64,000 bases of DNA from Asterias rubens (lineage: Eukaryota; Echinodermata; Asteroidea; Forcipulatida; Asteriidae): assembly GCF_902459465.1 (NCBI RefSeq), contig NC_047064.1, positions 1,824,762-1,888,761 on the forward strand. Reading direction: 5' to 3'. Below are positions 10,943 to 24,962 of the stretch, in pieces (the first letter of the stretch is position 1; every line of letters begins with the position of its first letter). Under the pieces are notes generated by a model. The model worked only from the letters and a program-made list of their open reading frames with translations, did no database searches and was not told where the DNA came from. Both the position numbers and the translations under genes were made by a program.

Positions 10943-12083
10943 ATATACACGCACGAAGTAAAATGTAGCATGAATCACATGTATCGTTAGAATTATGTGG
11001 TGTTGGATATCATTGAAATACCTGAATCCATTTTTGTTGTCTCAATTTCAAACTAGACGTTTGTTTTAGAAGAAAACAAAATCACCAAATCACCTGCTTT
11101 ACGCGGCATGTCATGAGTGGGCCTTCAGACTTCCGTGGTCGCCTGTAATGAACTTTTATGAACGTGTTCAATTTTTCATTTATGAATCTCAATACATTAT
11201 TTTGATTTCAATAAGTTGAACCTGTACAATAATTAAACTTACATTAGCTGAATTGTTCAGTATTATAGCAGTGTATAATTTGCACATGTAAAGATAAGAT
11301 CAGATTATACGATATGTGTATACTATCATCTAGTCACAACCCCCAAAATGACGGGGGGTGGGGGGTGCATTTATACCACACTACCAAAGCTAACTATTCA
11401 TATCAAAGGCCACTGTTGTATTTTAGTACACAATACCCAATGACCCGCTGCACAGAAAGGTATTCATACGTTCAAGACTATAACGATTGCATTCCACTTC
11501 ACTCGCATTTATTAGTCAAATTCAAACCTCGTTTCATCATACAGCGGAACATTATTCAGATAAATAGCTCATTAATCCTTGAAAATACATACCCACTAAC
11601 CCATCCGACGTAATAAATGACACATAATCAACCGTTTAATTGCCAACTTCGTTAAAATTGGGCAGCCATCCCTTAGCACGATGATGATGTGTGCACAGAG
11701 CAGTGCGGGGGTATAAACATCTTTAGCGGACTGCCAGCGCGAGGTCACCGGGTCGAGAGACACGCAGGCCCCGCTGGCGTTTACGACTACACATCACACT
11801 TAGAACACAATGCCCGTAGTATCAGAGAAGCGATCGTGTGTAATGGATTACGTATACCTCGTGCATCCTCAAGAGACGTGCATCTTGTTGTGTGTGTGGT
11901 GTGTGTGGAAATGTTGCCTATTACTCTATTGAATCACCGTAAATCTGAAATGAAAATGAAGTTTGCGTTTGAAAGGGAGGGTGTACCTTTGGTAATAAGG
12001 CCTACTCCAAAAGTTAATGATTATGAAAAGTTAGGAAACACTGCAGCTGTTGATAATGTGCAAAATTTTGAAAAACATTTTCC
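10943..12083. other. Intronic DNA with a GC-rich patch
   Basis: Mostly AT-rich, but about 11640-11930 is distinctly GC-rich and free of recognised repeats. It contains AGGTCACCGGGTCG at 11742-11755, two nuclear-receptor-like half-sites in direct order, the second imperfect. An open frame of 132 codons (11689-12087) crosses it but resembles no protein I know and runs into a poly(A) tract, so I do not call it a gene. Candidate regulatory element. Confidence 0.35.
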
Positions 12084-12085
12084 TT

Positions 12086-12130
12086 AAAAAAAAAAAAAAA
12101 AAAAACTTACAAGTAGAGAAACGTTTCTGC

Positions 12131-12159
<29 letters not shown>
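12086..12159. repeat. Two long poly(A) tracts
   Basis: A runs of about 18 (near 12086-12104) and 28 (near 12132-12159) separated by a short unique segment. Simple-sequence DNA. Confidence 0.9.
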
Positions 12160-12161
<2 letters not shown>

Positions 12162-12435
12162 ATTACTCGTCCTGCGTGGCCATACCGCTCCAGATTTTCA
12201 ATGATATATCAAAATGCTCTTACATTTTTAAATTACCGCAGTTTAGTTTTAGCGTATCCTTGCCTTCAAGCTGATACCATGCCGTCGTGGTAAATACATT
12301 TGTACAATACTGGCAAATTGCCAAACTGTTCTTGTTAGGGAAAAAATAAAATAAAAAAATATTGAATCAAATTACGAGAGGATTTTTCATTGTTGTTATA
12401 TTTTAACCATTTTAACCATCTGTAAACCTATCTTC

Positions 12436-12464
12436 TTTTTTTTTTTTTTTTGGGGGGGGGGGGG
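12436..12464 (+). repeat. Poly(T) run joined to poly(G) run
   Basis: About 16 T followed directly by 13 G. The same T-then-G junction recurs, longer, at about 60409-60478, and a C-then-A version occurs at 16087-16127. Confidence 0.95.
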
Positions 12465-12890
12465 CAGAAACTATTCTCCTATACAGTCAGCATTCTTCAG
12501 TCTAGAGCCTGCACATACTACTCTGAAAGCCCTCATGAACAAATTATATAGTGACTTACGAGCTGACTCGCAAGACACTGTTTTCCATTCAATTCTGACA
12601 AACGTGACATGCTACAACAGTAGTTGACATGTTACAACAGTACAATGATAAAGTTTGGCCCAAAATGATAAGAACTAATAAATAATTGAATAATTCAAAT
12701 GCTACCTTTATTAGACAACATATATTTGTTGTGGTTCCTTTTTAAATTAATAACTATTGCAAAACCAAATCGTGAGCGTTAGTAGACGCTTTGACTATTT
12801 CATTATTAAATTTCATTGGTCCATTTTTGTTTGTTTCGGCCTAACACAATTACTTAGTTATCAATGATACACATAAATCTACCAGTAACA

Positions 12891-13271
12891 TTAAAGACAC
12901 TGTACACTATTGGTAATTGTCAAAGACTTCTCACTAGGTGTATCTCAACATATGCATAAACTAGCAATACCTGTGGAAATGTGAGCTCAATTGGTGGTCG
13001 AAGTTGCGAGATAATAATGAAAGAAAAGAAAAAACACCCTTGTCACACGTAGTTGTTTGCCTTCAGATGCTTGATTTCGAGACCTCAAATTCTAAATCTG
13101 AGGTCTCAAATTCGTGGAAAATTACTTCTTTTTCGAAATCTACATCACTTCAGAGGGAGCCGTTTCTCACAATGTATTATACTATCAACCTCTCTCCATC
13201 ATTCGTTACCAATAAAGGTTTTATGCTAATAATTATTTTGAGTAATTACCAATAGTGTCCACTGCCTTTAA
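12891..13271 (+). repeat. MITE copy (0.38-kb family)
   Basis: Complete copy from TTAAAGACACTGTACACTAT to TAGTGTCCACTGCCTTTAA, with central palindrome ATTTCGAGACCTCAAATTCT/AAATCTGAGGTCTC. Confidence 0.9.
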
Positions 13272-15200
13272 CCGAAACGCTAATCAAATGAATAGTCACT
13301 TGAGCCAGTTAATGACATTTTTGAAGCATTGACAGATAATCTCTGCTGCACAAAATCAAGCTCAAAATTGTCATCCCTAAAAAAAATATGCTATTAATTA
13401 TGTATACAATCTAAACTAACTGACAATACAAGGCAATCAAAGAGCAATAGATAATTTTTTGGTAATTCAAATTTTAGTTATTGCCTAAAACTATTTGATT
13501 TTTATAGATATGACCTTTTCTCCGGAATATCCCCGGCTAAGGAAAGCTCTTCCTTTGTATTGTATTGGCATGAAACTCACCTCTTCTAAATATGAACTAT
13601 AATAAGGAATGTATGGCCGCCTCTTTAAACCAACGTTTTTAATTGAGCTGTAATATGTGTGTGTATGTTTTGTCTTGTTTTTAAACGGTCACATTTCAAG
13701 GCAATTTAGATTGTATGTTATAGTGAGATGGGTCTGTCTCCGGACGAGATAAATTTATTTTCGATGCCAGCAGGGTTAGGCAAATCAAGTCATGTTTTTT
13801 TGCCATTATATTGTTTTTGTGGGTGTCGTCTGGTAGCTGCTATTTGTATTTCTCTGTTGGCCTTAAAGACGTATCCCAATACGGTGGTTTTGGCCACTGG
13901 CCTGGTGAATGGTGACCAGATATTTCCCTAAACTAACACACATGACAAGCTCTTTTTTTCAATAATGTATTCTTTAAAAAATGTCAAATAATATTACAAA
14001 CCACCAGATAAACTTACTTGGTAAATCCTTTACAATATTATGTTGTGGGTCGTTAATTATGTCTATCAACATGACGCAACAAGCCTTTTAAAATAATGTT
14101 ATTCATTATTGACATTGCTCAAAACTGGTTGAAATCCATGGTCAAGTGAAAATGTATGAAATGGTGTGCTTATAAATTTAATTAAATTAAATTAAATTAA
14201 ATTTAACTCAATACAATCCAATATGACGTTAACTCCATATTCTTTTTGGAAAATAGTTCCATATGAGAGTATCAGAATATAGAACAGGTAACAAATCAAA
14301 AGTGCACAAAGTATACAACATTAATAATAGCGTTAAAGCAAATAATAAATAAATAACTAGGAATGATACAGGAGCCCAATCATTCGGATGAATATCCCCT
14401 CCAGTGTTGTACCTTCCCTCCATACAATATTGCCAAGAACTGTTGTGGACTATTTCTAAACACGTGTATAGACGGAGGCAATTAGCACCAAACCGGACGG
14501 CTTTTGTGCTGGCACTTCAATCCTAAAGAAAGAGAGCCCAACCAAGTAAATAACTGGAAAAGGTTTTTCATGAATGGCGTAATAATTATTTATACAAAGC
14601 CTTTCCAGTTTGTAACTCCAGTGATGGTTGATGCGCTGTGTAATCATCACGATTGTAAAAGAAATGTAGTCAACAAAAAGCCATGTCAAGATGATGCATC
14701 GGTGATCGTTCGAAGCTTGATAATTTTGTCCACATTCATCATGTAGGAATTTTAGTCCATTCTATGTTTTTTTATTTCCAATTGTTGTACCTTCCTCTCA
14801 TCGCTGCGGTGTTGTGTTGTGGGTGAAGTTTTTTGTTTTCAATAGTCTGGTTTTGCTTGTGTTTTAATGATTTATATTGTGTGATTCTAAAATGTTTCAG
14901 TGCAATCACCTTTTTATATTGTATAATTATATTTTTATCGTTGGCAGGGGTCTGGATTTACACATCTTTTGATGACAGATTTATACTTTTGTTTTAACCT
15001 TGACAGCCCCTGTACAACTTGTAACTATTGTGTATGTCTAAAGTTTTTAAATAAATAAATAATGTACTTCTCTTATATACTCCGAATATTTCACATGACA
15101 AAACAAATGTATTCTGTAAAAAACAAGAAAGGGTTAAACTTGCCCATTGAAAGTTTTTATTTTAGGAATCACCGTCAACATTTTGACTCCCATAAATGGC
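13272..15200. other. Intronic DNA
   Basis: An ATTAA microsatellite lies near 14175-14203. Otherwise no gene, repeat family or hairpin recognised; the reading frames are short and featureless. Confidence 0.4.
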
Positions 15201-15376
15201 CGACCGTGTTAGTCGACGATGTAAAAAGAAATCCACGCAATTTCGAGGCATATTTGTGTAGATCATTGTATTCTACTTTTACAATATCTTTCTAACCATA
15301 TGTATTTTATAACAAACGGTTACAGAACGCTTTTCAAAGACCAACTCGACCGATCCAAGGCAACGTATTCCTTTAA
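15201..15376 (+). repeat. Half copy of the GGAACACGTTGCC element
   Basis: Matches the right half of the full element at 51941-52266: shared blocks ACCACGCAATTTCGAGGCA (here ATCCACGCAATTTCGAGGCA), CCAACTCGACCGATCCAAGG and the terminus GGCAACGTATTCCTTTAA. The left half is missing. Confidence 0.85.
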
Positions 15377-16080
15377 CTAATTGTATAATTATTTCCTTAA
15401 CAAGTTGGAGTATAGTCGTTATGGAAACATCATTTGAAACAGGGAAGCGTTACTGACATTCACACTTCTCAGTTTGCGTATTCCTGTTACCGATTATTAT
15501 TTCTCCGTGGACATAATCAGTTCGAAAGACACAACAACATCACCCATTCCGTTCTTTCTGGTCGTTGACTTTGGTTCTAATATTATGTTAATGCTTCAAA
15601 GTTACTGTTGGGAATTACGGACAGAGGAAAGAACGGAGAAAAGGAAGTACGGAAAAACAGCAATATGTTTTTGTGTACAAGCAAATGGCAAAGTTTACCA
15701 GATTTTCTAATTTCATGGCCAGCTCTTCGTTTTGTTGTAGTTAGCGTCCACTCTGCATGAAACACACGATGTTAATTTAGTAAGAGCTTTATTTATTTAT
15801 ATGACACCTCTGCTTGTTGCAACGGTGTCTTGTGATGATTTCCTTTACTCTTTACATTGGGTGCACTTTCTCGATTGAACGTTGCTGGAATAAGATGGGG
15901 TTACTTCTTGTCTTGAGATTCGAATTAGTGTGTGTTGATTTATAAACAAACTTGGTAGACGGGACAGCTAAGGCGAAGCTGTCAGGGGAAATGCACTTTT
16001 AAGATCAGGATTGAGTTGATCTTAACTTGGTTGTAGTGTGCCGCGGTAAAAATATACACGAACATGGAACTAATTTTAAT
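15377..16080. other. Intronic DNA without recognisable features
   Basis: No supported gene or repeat. Confidence 0.4.
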
Positions 16081-16086
16081 CAAGGA

Positions 16087-16127
16087 CCCCCCCCCCCCCG
16101 AAAAAAAAAAAAAAAAAAAAAAAAAAA
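16087..16127 (+). repeat. Poly(C) run joined to poly(A) run
   Basis: 13 C, one G, then about 27 A. On the other strand this reads as poly(T) followed by poly(G), like the tracts at 12436 and 60409. Confidence 0.95.
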
Positions 16128-17881
16128 GGCTAAGATTGTATATCAATCTTTATTGGAAAGCCAATTTGACGTTGCAATATCAATTATGGTGTATTCGTTT
16201 ATTCGTGATATCTTTATCGATTGTTGTCTCGAGGAAAATTCCTGTCTGGAATTCTGTCAAAGTCAATAAAATATATATTTTTTTAAGACCGGACAATGGT
16301 CTTTTAAATTACCGCAAAGAAACCGAAGTCCCGGCAGGGTACACGATCGTTTTACAATACAAAACATAAATATTTGTCACAGTGTTTATGAAATTTTTAA
16401 TGATTTGATTTTACTCATTGAATAGTATACAACGGAGTACACTTCAACATTCCTAATATCTAACAATATTTCTCATACTGTTGATAGTATCCCTTTCATC
16501 GAAATGCCTTGAACGTCGTGGAGCAATTATTTATGATCTTGTTTGATAGTGTTGTTATGTTTTTATTTTGGTGAAAACTTGCCTCATTTTGTCTCAACCA
16601 CCTAAGTGAGATAATGTGTACATCATTGCATCAGCATGCATGCACAACCCACAGCACACACTCTGAGACTGTAAGTGTTCCTCAGGAATTGTGTAAACTA
16701 TAACCTTGTTTTCGTGGGACAGATTCCTGTAAACATTATCAACGCGCAATCACGACCCGTTAGAGTGGTGGGGTCTCATCTTCACATCACAGTCAGGATG
16801 TATTTTCACCAGTCACAAATTAGATAAATATACAAGTTCAATCGACACGTCCATGGATGAGTTTAACTTAGGTAGATGGGGATACATCAGAGTGCATAGA
16901 GTACAATGATGGTTAGGGATAATGGTGTCACGATTCACGCTCACCTCTATTCTTTAAATGCAATGATAATTATTTTGTTTTAAACATGACGATAATTTGG
17001 AGGTACACACCAAAGGATTTGCATTGTTAATTTCTGTTTTATATTATTATTCAGACGTCTGTACTTCATCATAGAAGGAATTATTTTAGATCGAATGATC
17101 TTTTAAACATAATTCACTTTTTACGTTTTATTTGTATTGAAGGTTGTGATTGTTCGAACAAGTCATTTGTGTGATGCCACATAGTTGATTTGTCTGTCTG
17201 TTTGATGTTTTTTTTCCTCTCTTTTTTATTACAGAGTTGTCATCTTTTCAAACTCTAATGTTTGTTTTTGTTTCTTTATTTTCTCTCCCTAATAAACACA
17301 AACAATTTATATATGAAAAAGTGCAGTACAACTTATCTGAATTTGTCAACCCATTCGAGCCTTGTTATACAATAATGGGTGTATTGGCAATGTTGGTATG
17401 TTGATTAATTGTGGTTTTTTTTTTACGTAGAGGAACCAATTAAACAAACTATATACAAATATATAAATCATTCTGAAATTATTTTAGATGTGATACAAAT
17501 TATGGGCAATAATGGGCAAGTGAATCGCTTAGCTCTATTCTCTAGATAAACATAAAAGCATGACATCCAATAATTACCAATGATTAATTATAGCTGACGA
17601 GGTGGACAATCGGTTTAATCGTGAGGATCAACTATTTAATTTATTATTTTGTAACTGTTGAAGTGAAATTTTCACGCATAATTAACCGTGAAAACAGTTA
17701 TTTGTCAAACGGTAATAATGTTTTATGTCACCTAGTTTCAAAGGCTTTTGTTTGCTTCAATTGTGTCCGTACGTGAGTTATGGTACCTGTATACAATAAT
17801 ATTTATACAAAAGTGCGATGTCCCCATTTATATTAAATATATTTTTAACAACAAAATATCCACCCTGAGTGTTCAGGGCGC

Positions 17882-17922
<41 letters not shown>

Positions 17923-19376
17923 ATACAAACTAGTAATGTTACTAATTAAAGTGGGTTTTGAAAGAGTTTTGCATCTGTGAAAAAACGACTAAACGAATCC
18001 TCTTCACTTGTTACGGTTTTAAATAATGTTGTGGAAGAAAAGAACATTATATAACCAACATGTATAAAGCTCAATTAATTTCACAGACAGTAACTTGGTT
18101 AAACCTCAAATACAAAGTTTGTCCTGCAGTTACTGCCAGACAATTAATTTATTGGACAGTACCTGTCATTGCTAATCAAATCTGAGAACGTCTACCCCTC
18201 TCCCAATCTTCAAGGTACCGTCTTAAAACCGGATCTTATGATTTCCTAATTTCTCAACTTTGGTTTCCTGTGTCTGACTTGGACACTTAATCTTACACAT
18301 AACTTGTATTGCAGTGGTATGCGATGGCTTTAGTAGGGAGGGAGCTCATGGGGGCCATTGCTGACTTTCTCGGGGCACTCCTTGAGGAATTTGCGGTGTC
18401 AGGTTTGGCACTCCTCAGAGAAACTTACTCACGTCATGTCCGGTGAAATTCTGAGTAAAAAAATGACAATTGTCAAGTCATTATTTAAAGCAAAAACAAA
18501 AAAAAGGGAAATACTTCACACAAGTTGCCATGTTGATTGGCTCACAATGTTTTGCTAAATATGTCAAGTGTTTACCCATATTAAAACATTAAATTGGATG
18601 GATTTGAACAAGTTATAAACTTCATTAAAGGCATTGCACGGAAACATCTGCCAAAATAATGTTTAATAAAACAAACACAAATTAATTTTTGAAGGGATCA
18701 TGATATTATTATGAGAAAATTGGTCACGAAATTAACCTTTAAGGAAAGAAACAAGTTGAATTAAACTACAACACTAACAGCCGAATTTGTCGCATTCGTG
18801 TGGTCAGTTTATCTTTTTCTGGTGGTGAAAAACCTCTCCTCGCTAAAAGTTAATCGACTATAAATTAATTCATTTTAAAATAAATGTCAATGCCTCTATG
18901 GCAATTGTCAATTGTAAATACCACTGCATTTAATGTTACATTTGGTGATGGATCGATTGGTGATGTATAGCATCAAGTAAAAAGCCCCCCACCCCCTCGC
19001 CCCCATAACCGGAACAATCTGACAATCACACAACTCAAATGTCAAAAGTAAAAGTTTCTTTATATTTATCAGCATTTTGAAAAGCCATGCGCAAAACAAA
19101 ATGCCAGATTATCTGCTCGTTGTGCAATATTTAGCTGGTTTTTCGTCACCAAACATCATAATAAAAGCGGTGTTTTTTTTTGGGTGAAGAAAGGCACCGG
19201 ACTGGAGACAGCAGAGCTATGGGCAGCAATGTAAGAGATATCACAGTATGGGGACACCAACCGAAAATATACATCAAGTAAACAAAATATTGTGTGTCTA
19301 ACCAGATTTAGAGAAGTCCCACTATACCTCGTTCTTCATTTAAGTACAACTGGCGTACCAATGGTACCCCGATTCA
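16128..19376. other. Intronic DNA upstream of the homeobox exon
   Basis: Apart from a poly(A) run at about 17884-17918 I recognise nothing. No MITE copy occurs from 13.3 kb to 20.3 kb, in contrast to the flanks. The segment about 16600-16860 is somewhat less AT-rich. Plausible enhancer territory, by inference only. Confidence 0.35.
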
Positions 19377-19439
19377 GATTAGTGTGTGTTTTTACAGGTC
19401 ATTTCCAATTGAGAATGACATCGATATGGAGCCAAATAA

Positions 19440-19781
<342 letters not shown>

Positions 19782-20340
19782 CTACACTCGTCAGTGCCTC
19801 CTAGTCGGACTAAGTACCAACTCGACCTAAGCTGAAGTTAAGTCACGCCGTGTTTGACCCACACGTAACTCGAGGTAACTTTCCATACACTGGACAAATG
19901 GAACTTAAGGAACAATTCTGATAAGAACATGGAACATTTATGTCGGGTGTTTGTTCCGTTGGGAATGAGGAAAGAAGGCCAGACGAAGGGAGAGCATTTA
20001 TTTTGTAGATTTTCGCTGTGAATATTTCGCCTCATGTAATACATCTGTTTTTATCATTATTTATTAGTGACTGTTGGACTTGTCATTTATATAGGTACCG
20101 TTCAATTTCTTATTATTGTGCAGTATTTTTGCCCGAATTGTTACAAAAACTGATTTGAATTGGTTGCGTTTTGTGCAATAATTGAGCGCCCGAGTTATCA
20201 AATAATAATATTCACACTCAAGGACTAGTATCTTCTTCGAGATATGTGAATGAAGTCTGTGAGCCAGGTGGTCACGACATTTTTTCCGGTGGGATACAAC
20301 CCTCTTTTAACGGCACTGGACACTATGTAATTAGGCCTAC
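19782..20340 (+). other. Probable Hox5 3' UTR and flank
   Basis: AT-rich DNA after the stop codon. I did not find a canonical AATAAA in the first 500 bases, so the end of the transcript is undetermined. It stops being unique where a MITE begins at 20341. Confidence 0.5.
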
Positions 20341-20728
20341 TTAAAGCCAGTGGACACTATTGGTAATTGTCAAAGACCAGTCTTCTCACTTGGTGTATCT
20401 CAACATATGCATAAAATAACAAACCTGTGAAAATTTGAGCTCGAATGGTCGTCGGAGTTGCGAGATAATAATGAAAGAAAAAACACCCATGTCACACGAA
20501 GTTGTGTGCTTTCAGATGCTTGATTTCGAGACCTCAAATTCTAAACTTGAGGTCTCGAAATCAAATTCGTGGAGAATTACTTCTTTCTCGAAAACTACTC
20601 CACTTCAGAGGGAGCCGTTTCTCACAATGTTTTATCTTACCAACCTCTCCCCATTACTCGTTCCCAAGTAAGGTTTTATGCTAATAATTACTTTGAGTAA
20701 TTACCAAAAGTGTCTCCACTGCCTTTAA
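20341..20728 (+). repeat. MITE copy (0.38-kb family), complete
   Basis: TTAAAGCCAGTGGACACTAT at left, TCTCCACTGCCTTTAA at right, central palindrome GATTTCGAGACCTCAAATTC / CTTGAGGTCTCGAAATC. Confidence 0.9.
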
Positions 20729-20732
20729 AACA

Positions 20733-21062
20733 AAACTGAATTGGTAACGGGCAATGGAGAGCTGTTGATAATATAATAACATTGTGAGAAACGCCCCTCT
20801 GAAATAACGTGTTGTAAAGAGGTAATTTCTCACTAAAACAAAATCAACAATTCATCTGAATCCGTTTAGTATCGATCTGAAAGCACACAACGTACTGCAA
20901 CAAGGGTGTTTTTTTTTCTTTCATTATTCTCTTGCAACTTCGATGACCAATTGAACCAACATTATAACAGGTTTGTTATTTTATGCATATATTGGGATAC
21001 GCCAAGTGAGCAAGTTAGAAAACTGGTATTTGACAATTACCAAACGTGTCTAGAGCTTCAAA
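20733..21062 (-). repeat. Degraded MITE copy abutting the previous one
   Basis: Lacks the outer end; begins at GAATTGGTAACGGGCAATGG and runs through TTGTGAGAAACGCCCCTCTG to ACAATTACCAAACGTGTCTA. The central palindrome is corrupted. It lies tail to tail with the copy at 20341-20728. Confidence 0.8.
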
Positions 21063-21920
21063 TCATTCGAAAATAATGCGTATACTTTGTGTTCGGTTGA
21101 ACAGTGATCATCATTCCACGCAACGCCTGTATAAGTCTAAACGTCGCCAACCATGTGAAAAATCATGATGTGAAAGATCACAACAAAATGGGTCAGTTTT
21201 CATTGATAACATTGCCTTGATTTGAGCCATAATAAATTACCGAACTCGCTGTTCGCTGCTAGTAGTGTCACGAGAACAATGGAATATAGAAAATAATACG
21301 ACCATCTCACACTCGGTGAGCAATTTACTGCAACAGTACTGCATAATTAACCATTTTGGAAATTATTCATTTAGATTCAATTAGGTTTATTGACATAACA
21401 ATTCAAGGGCAATAGACACAGGAAAATGTAACTTTATTTCAATGGTTCGTAAAATCTTTCATTTTTGTTGTGTTATAGTTACAATCCTTAGAAACTTGGC
21501 AACAATCTATCGTTTAATGTTAGTCATACGAACACAGAGTGGACAACTGAATTTGAATTCAGAATTGTAAAGACAGAAAATGCCAGGTAAATCATTTTTT
21601 GGAAGTTCAATTGCAACTTGATTTTTGTAAGACAGATAGACTGATTTGCAACATTCAGTTAAACAAGTACTTTTTTAACAGTGTTTTAACCTTTTTTTTT
21701 CATTTAGAAGGCACAGGTGCATCAAATATTCAAATTAAATTGGTTTTATTTAAAGGAAATAACAATATTTTAATGGGAGGACACAAAACTGAGTGCTGAC
21801 AGATTTGGTCACGCCGTATAACTAAGATTACGTTTTTTAATTTGCGTATTATTATACATCATTGTCTTGGAGCTTTGCGCACGTCAGAGGGACAAAGTAC
21901 TCATGGTGCTTGATTGGTCG
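21063..21920. other. Intergenic DNA
   Basis: No supported gene or repeat family. An AATAAA occurs near 21232, a conceivable but unproven Hox5 polyadenylation signal. Confidence 0.35.
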
Positions 21921-22305
21921 TAAAGGCAGTGGACACTATTGGTAATTACTCAAAATAATTATCATCATAAAACCTTACTTGGTAATGAGTAATGGGGAGG
22001 GTTGATATTATAAAACATTGTGAGAAACAGCTCCCTCTGAAGTGAAGTAGTTTCGAGAAAGAAGTTATTTTCCACGAATTTGATTTCGAGACCTCAAGTT
22101 TAGAATTTGTGGTCTCGAAATCAAGCATCAGAAAGCACACATCTTCGTGACACAATGGTTTTTTTCTTCTTTTAATATTATCTCGCAAATTCGACGACCG
22201 ATTGAGCTCAAATTTTCACAGGTTTGTTATTTTATGCATATGTTGAGATACATCAACTGTGGAGACTAGTCTTTGACAATTACCATTAGTGTCCACTGTC
22301 TTTAA
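21921..22305 (-). repeat. MITE copy (0.38-kb family), complete
   Basis: TAAAGGCAGTGGACACTATT to TAGTGTCCACTGTCTTTAA, with central GATTTCGAGACCTCAAGTTT / AATTTGTGGTCTCGAAATC. Confidence 0.9.
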
Positions 22306-23254
22306 AACAACAAAACTTTGTTAATTTATTTTTTAAAGTTGTTATTAATGATGAATTTCAACTAGGTATATTGATGTTTGAATTACCAAAACACACACAT
22401 TCCTGGCTACGTTTGTCCAGAACGTATTTAAAGACGCTCTTTGTACTAATGGAATATATTTGTAGTTGTCGGGATTTTGCAACACAATTTGTCCTTAATT
22501 TGGAATATTACAACCGAAATCAGGTGTTGCGTTTTAAAATAATTGATTAGGTTTCCAGGTACATTTGTTCTCAAATTTTATTATTGATTGATTTCAGGGA
22601 GCATATTTGACAGATTTTTTTTTTAGTAGAAAACTTCATAATCATTAAGTTTTTAGACTCAATCTAAACGATACTGTTGTACATCATTACAATTTTTGCA
22701 CACCTTAACAGACATTATTTTACTTTTAAAGTCATGAATTAAGATGTTGCTATGTTATCTGTGTCATAAAAATGATCGAGTTGTCCCCAACTTGACAATT
22801 TCCTTTTGAAAACCTCCACTAAACTTCATTGTCTCGAAGAAAAAAGTGGAAATGGTTTTGGGTTCTGAATCTTGGAAATGTTCAGACAAGTTAGGCAGGC
22901 GGGGTATATCTTTGGTAAATACTTTTAAGATGAATGACCAAACCAAATTACTTGGAAAAATACACTGCAGTTCTTGATATTTTTTAGAAGCAATTCCCCT
23001 CCAAGGAATGGTGTTTTGGAGAAAGGGATTGAATCATTTTCACACTGGAAAAGTTTCAAGCATAAAACGTTTCTCGGATGGTGTAAACCAATTCATTCTC
23101 CAAAGGTTAGTTCTATTGTAAAACTCAACATTTATATTTGACTAAAAGCAAAAGTATACTTTGCATTTAAGTGTGACATCTTCTAATTTAAAGCGGTCAC
23201 AAACTTGTCTTCTCAGGCTGCGGTGTTCTCGTTTATTTATTATATATATTTGTT
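22306..23254. other. Intergenic DNA without recognisable features
   Basis: AT-rich; no gene, RNA or repeat recognised. Confidence 0.4.
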
Positions 23255-23639
23255 TTAAAGACCATGGACACTATTGGTAATTGTCATAGACCAGTCTTCT
23301 CACTTGGTGTATCTCAACATATGCATGAAATAACAAACATGTGAAAATTTGAGCTCAATTGGTCGTCAAAGTTGCGAGATAATAATGAAAGAAAAAACAC
23401 CTTGTCACACGAAGTTGTGTGCTTTTAGATGCTTGATTTCGATACCTCAAATTCTAAATCTGAGGTCTCGAAATCAAATTTGCGGAAAATTACTTCTTTC
23501 TCGAAAACTATGGCACTTCAGAGGGAGCCGTTTCTCACAACGCATAATACCATCAACCTCTCCGCATTACTCGTTACCAAGTAATGTTTTGTGCTAATAA
23601 ATATGTTGAGTAATTACCAATAGTGTCCACTGCCTTTAA
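23255..23639 (+). repeat. MITE copy (0.38-kb family), complete
   Basis: TTAAAGACCATGGACACTAT to AATAGTGTCCACTGCCTTTA; the central palindrome is intact. Confidence 0.9.
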
Positions 23640-24962
23640 GAATATTTGGTTTTGTCAATAATTGTTTTGATTGTCACCACATTTGAATGATATAACTTAG
23701 TTCCATAATGACATACAGTCTTTCTTTCGGTCCATCAAACTTTACTAAAATCAGTTGAGTGATCATCAAACAAACAGTGGCCATTGGTTTGTTAATTACT
23801 TCAATTTTTTTTTTTTTTGGTGAAGTATAAAGCTATACATTGAATGAAGTGTCACAAAAAAAGGAACTGTGTTGTACATATTTGACAACAATTTATATAA
23901 CTGTGTAAAGTAAGTTACTGATAGATCAAGTTTAGCTTTTGTCTATACGAGTTTTTCCCTAATTAATATTATGTAAATTCGTTCTACGAATTGGACAAGT
24001 CAAAACTATCTCGTTGTTGTAGTCTTTTCAATGTTTGGTCGAAGGTGATAGCAAATACATACAATGAGAACTTAGCAATTTCTACGGGTAATAATAATTC
24101 AATTATGTTGTGTAAAATGTATTGTTATTATTTCTTTTAGAGCAATCAGCGCGAGAAGGAATTATACATTTTACATGCATCAATGGTTGAGTGAGTTCAG
24201 AAAAAAAACGAAGCCATGCTGAACTCCTCATTTGCGTAAACATGGCGCAATTCGTATCATGCTCCAAAATGCTTATACGTTTAGGGATAATAGTTCGATG
24301 AACAAAAACCGCAACCATACACACAGTTTTGACAGTTATTTACCTGTTGTGTCTGCAATATAACAACAACGAATTTACCTGTAACAAATTCGACAGATTT
24401 TATTTGGAGGCAGTGAAGTGGGAATTTGTTTCAACTTCTATTGTCAAAGGTCACGTGCTGACAAAAGTATATAATGAATTCCCCAAAAATGTGCGCATGG
24501 TCGGGGGTATACGTGGTGTGAAATTTGGTTGTCGTCCGATATTTCTGTCCATATTCTGGATATCTCTGTGGATATTTTTTAAACAGGTATGGTCCAAAAG
24601 GATTTACATAGATAATCGGAAGGATTAACATGGATTAACATAATTATGTTGAAATACTATCAAAGGAAAGAACACCGAAGTATAGTTGATTTTTTTCTTC
24701 TATTTCTTTTAATTAAGCGCACTCATAGCTGAAAATAAAAAAAAGAAAATGATATTGATTGAAAGGTTTATTTGAAAACAAATTCGATGAAAACAGCTCG
24801 AAGGTTGATACATCATGAATAAGCCACTACAAAATAAAAATAGAGAGAATTGAGAAAAACGGGTTGATAATTCATCTTCACATGAATTATGTTCTAAATC
24901 AGATTCGCTTCAGTCATTCTATTTAATTTAAACAAGCATTCAAGACAACACTTTGACCATTC
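23640..24962. other. Intergenic DNA
   Basis: AT-rich; no gene or repeat recognised. A 99-codon open frame at 24329-24628 has no recognisable domain and is not called. Confidence 0.4.

Noticed and set aside
11689-12087. 132-codon open frame in the Hox5 intron
   Set aside because: No known domain, runs into a poly(A) tract, and lies in a GC-rich patch where stop codons are rarer by chance.
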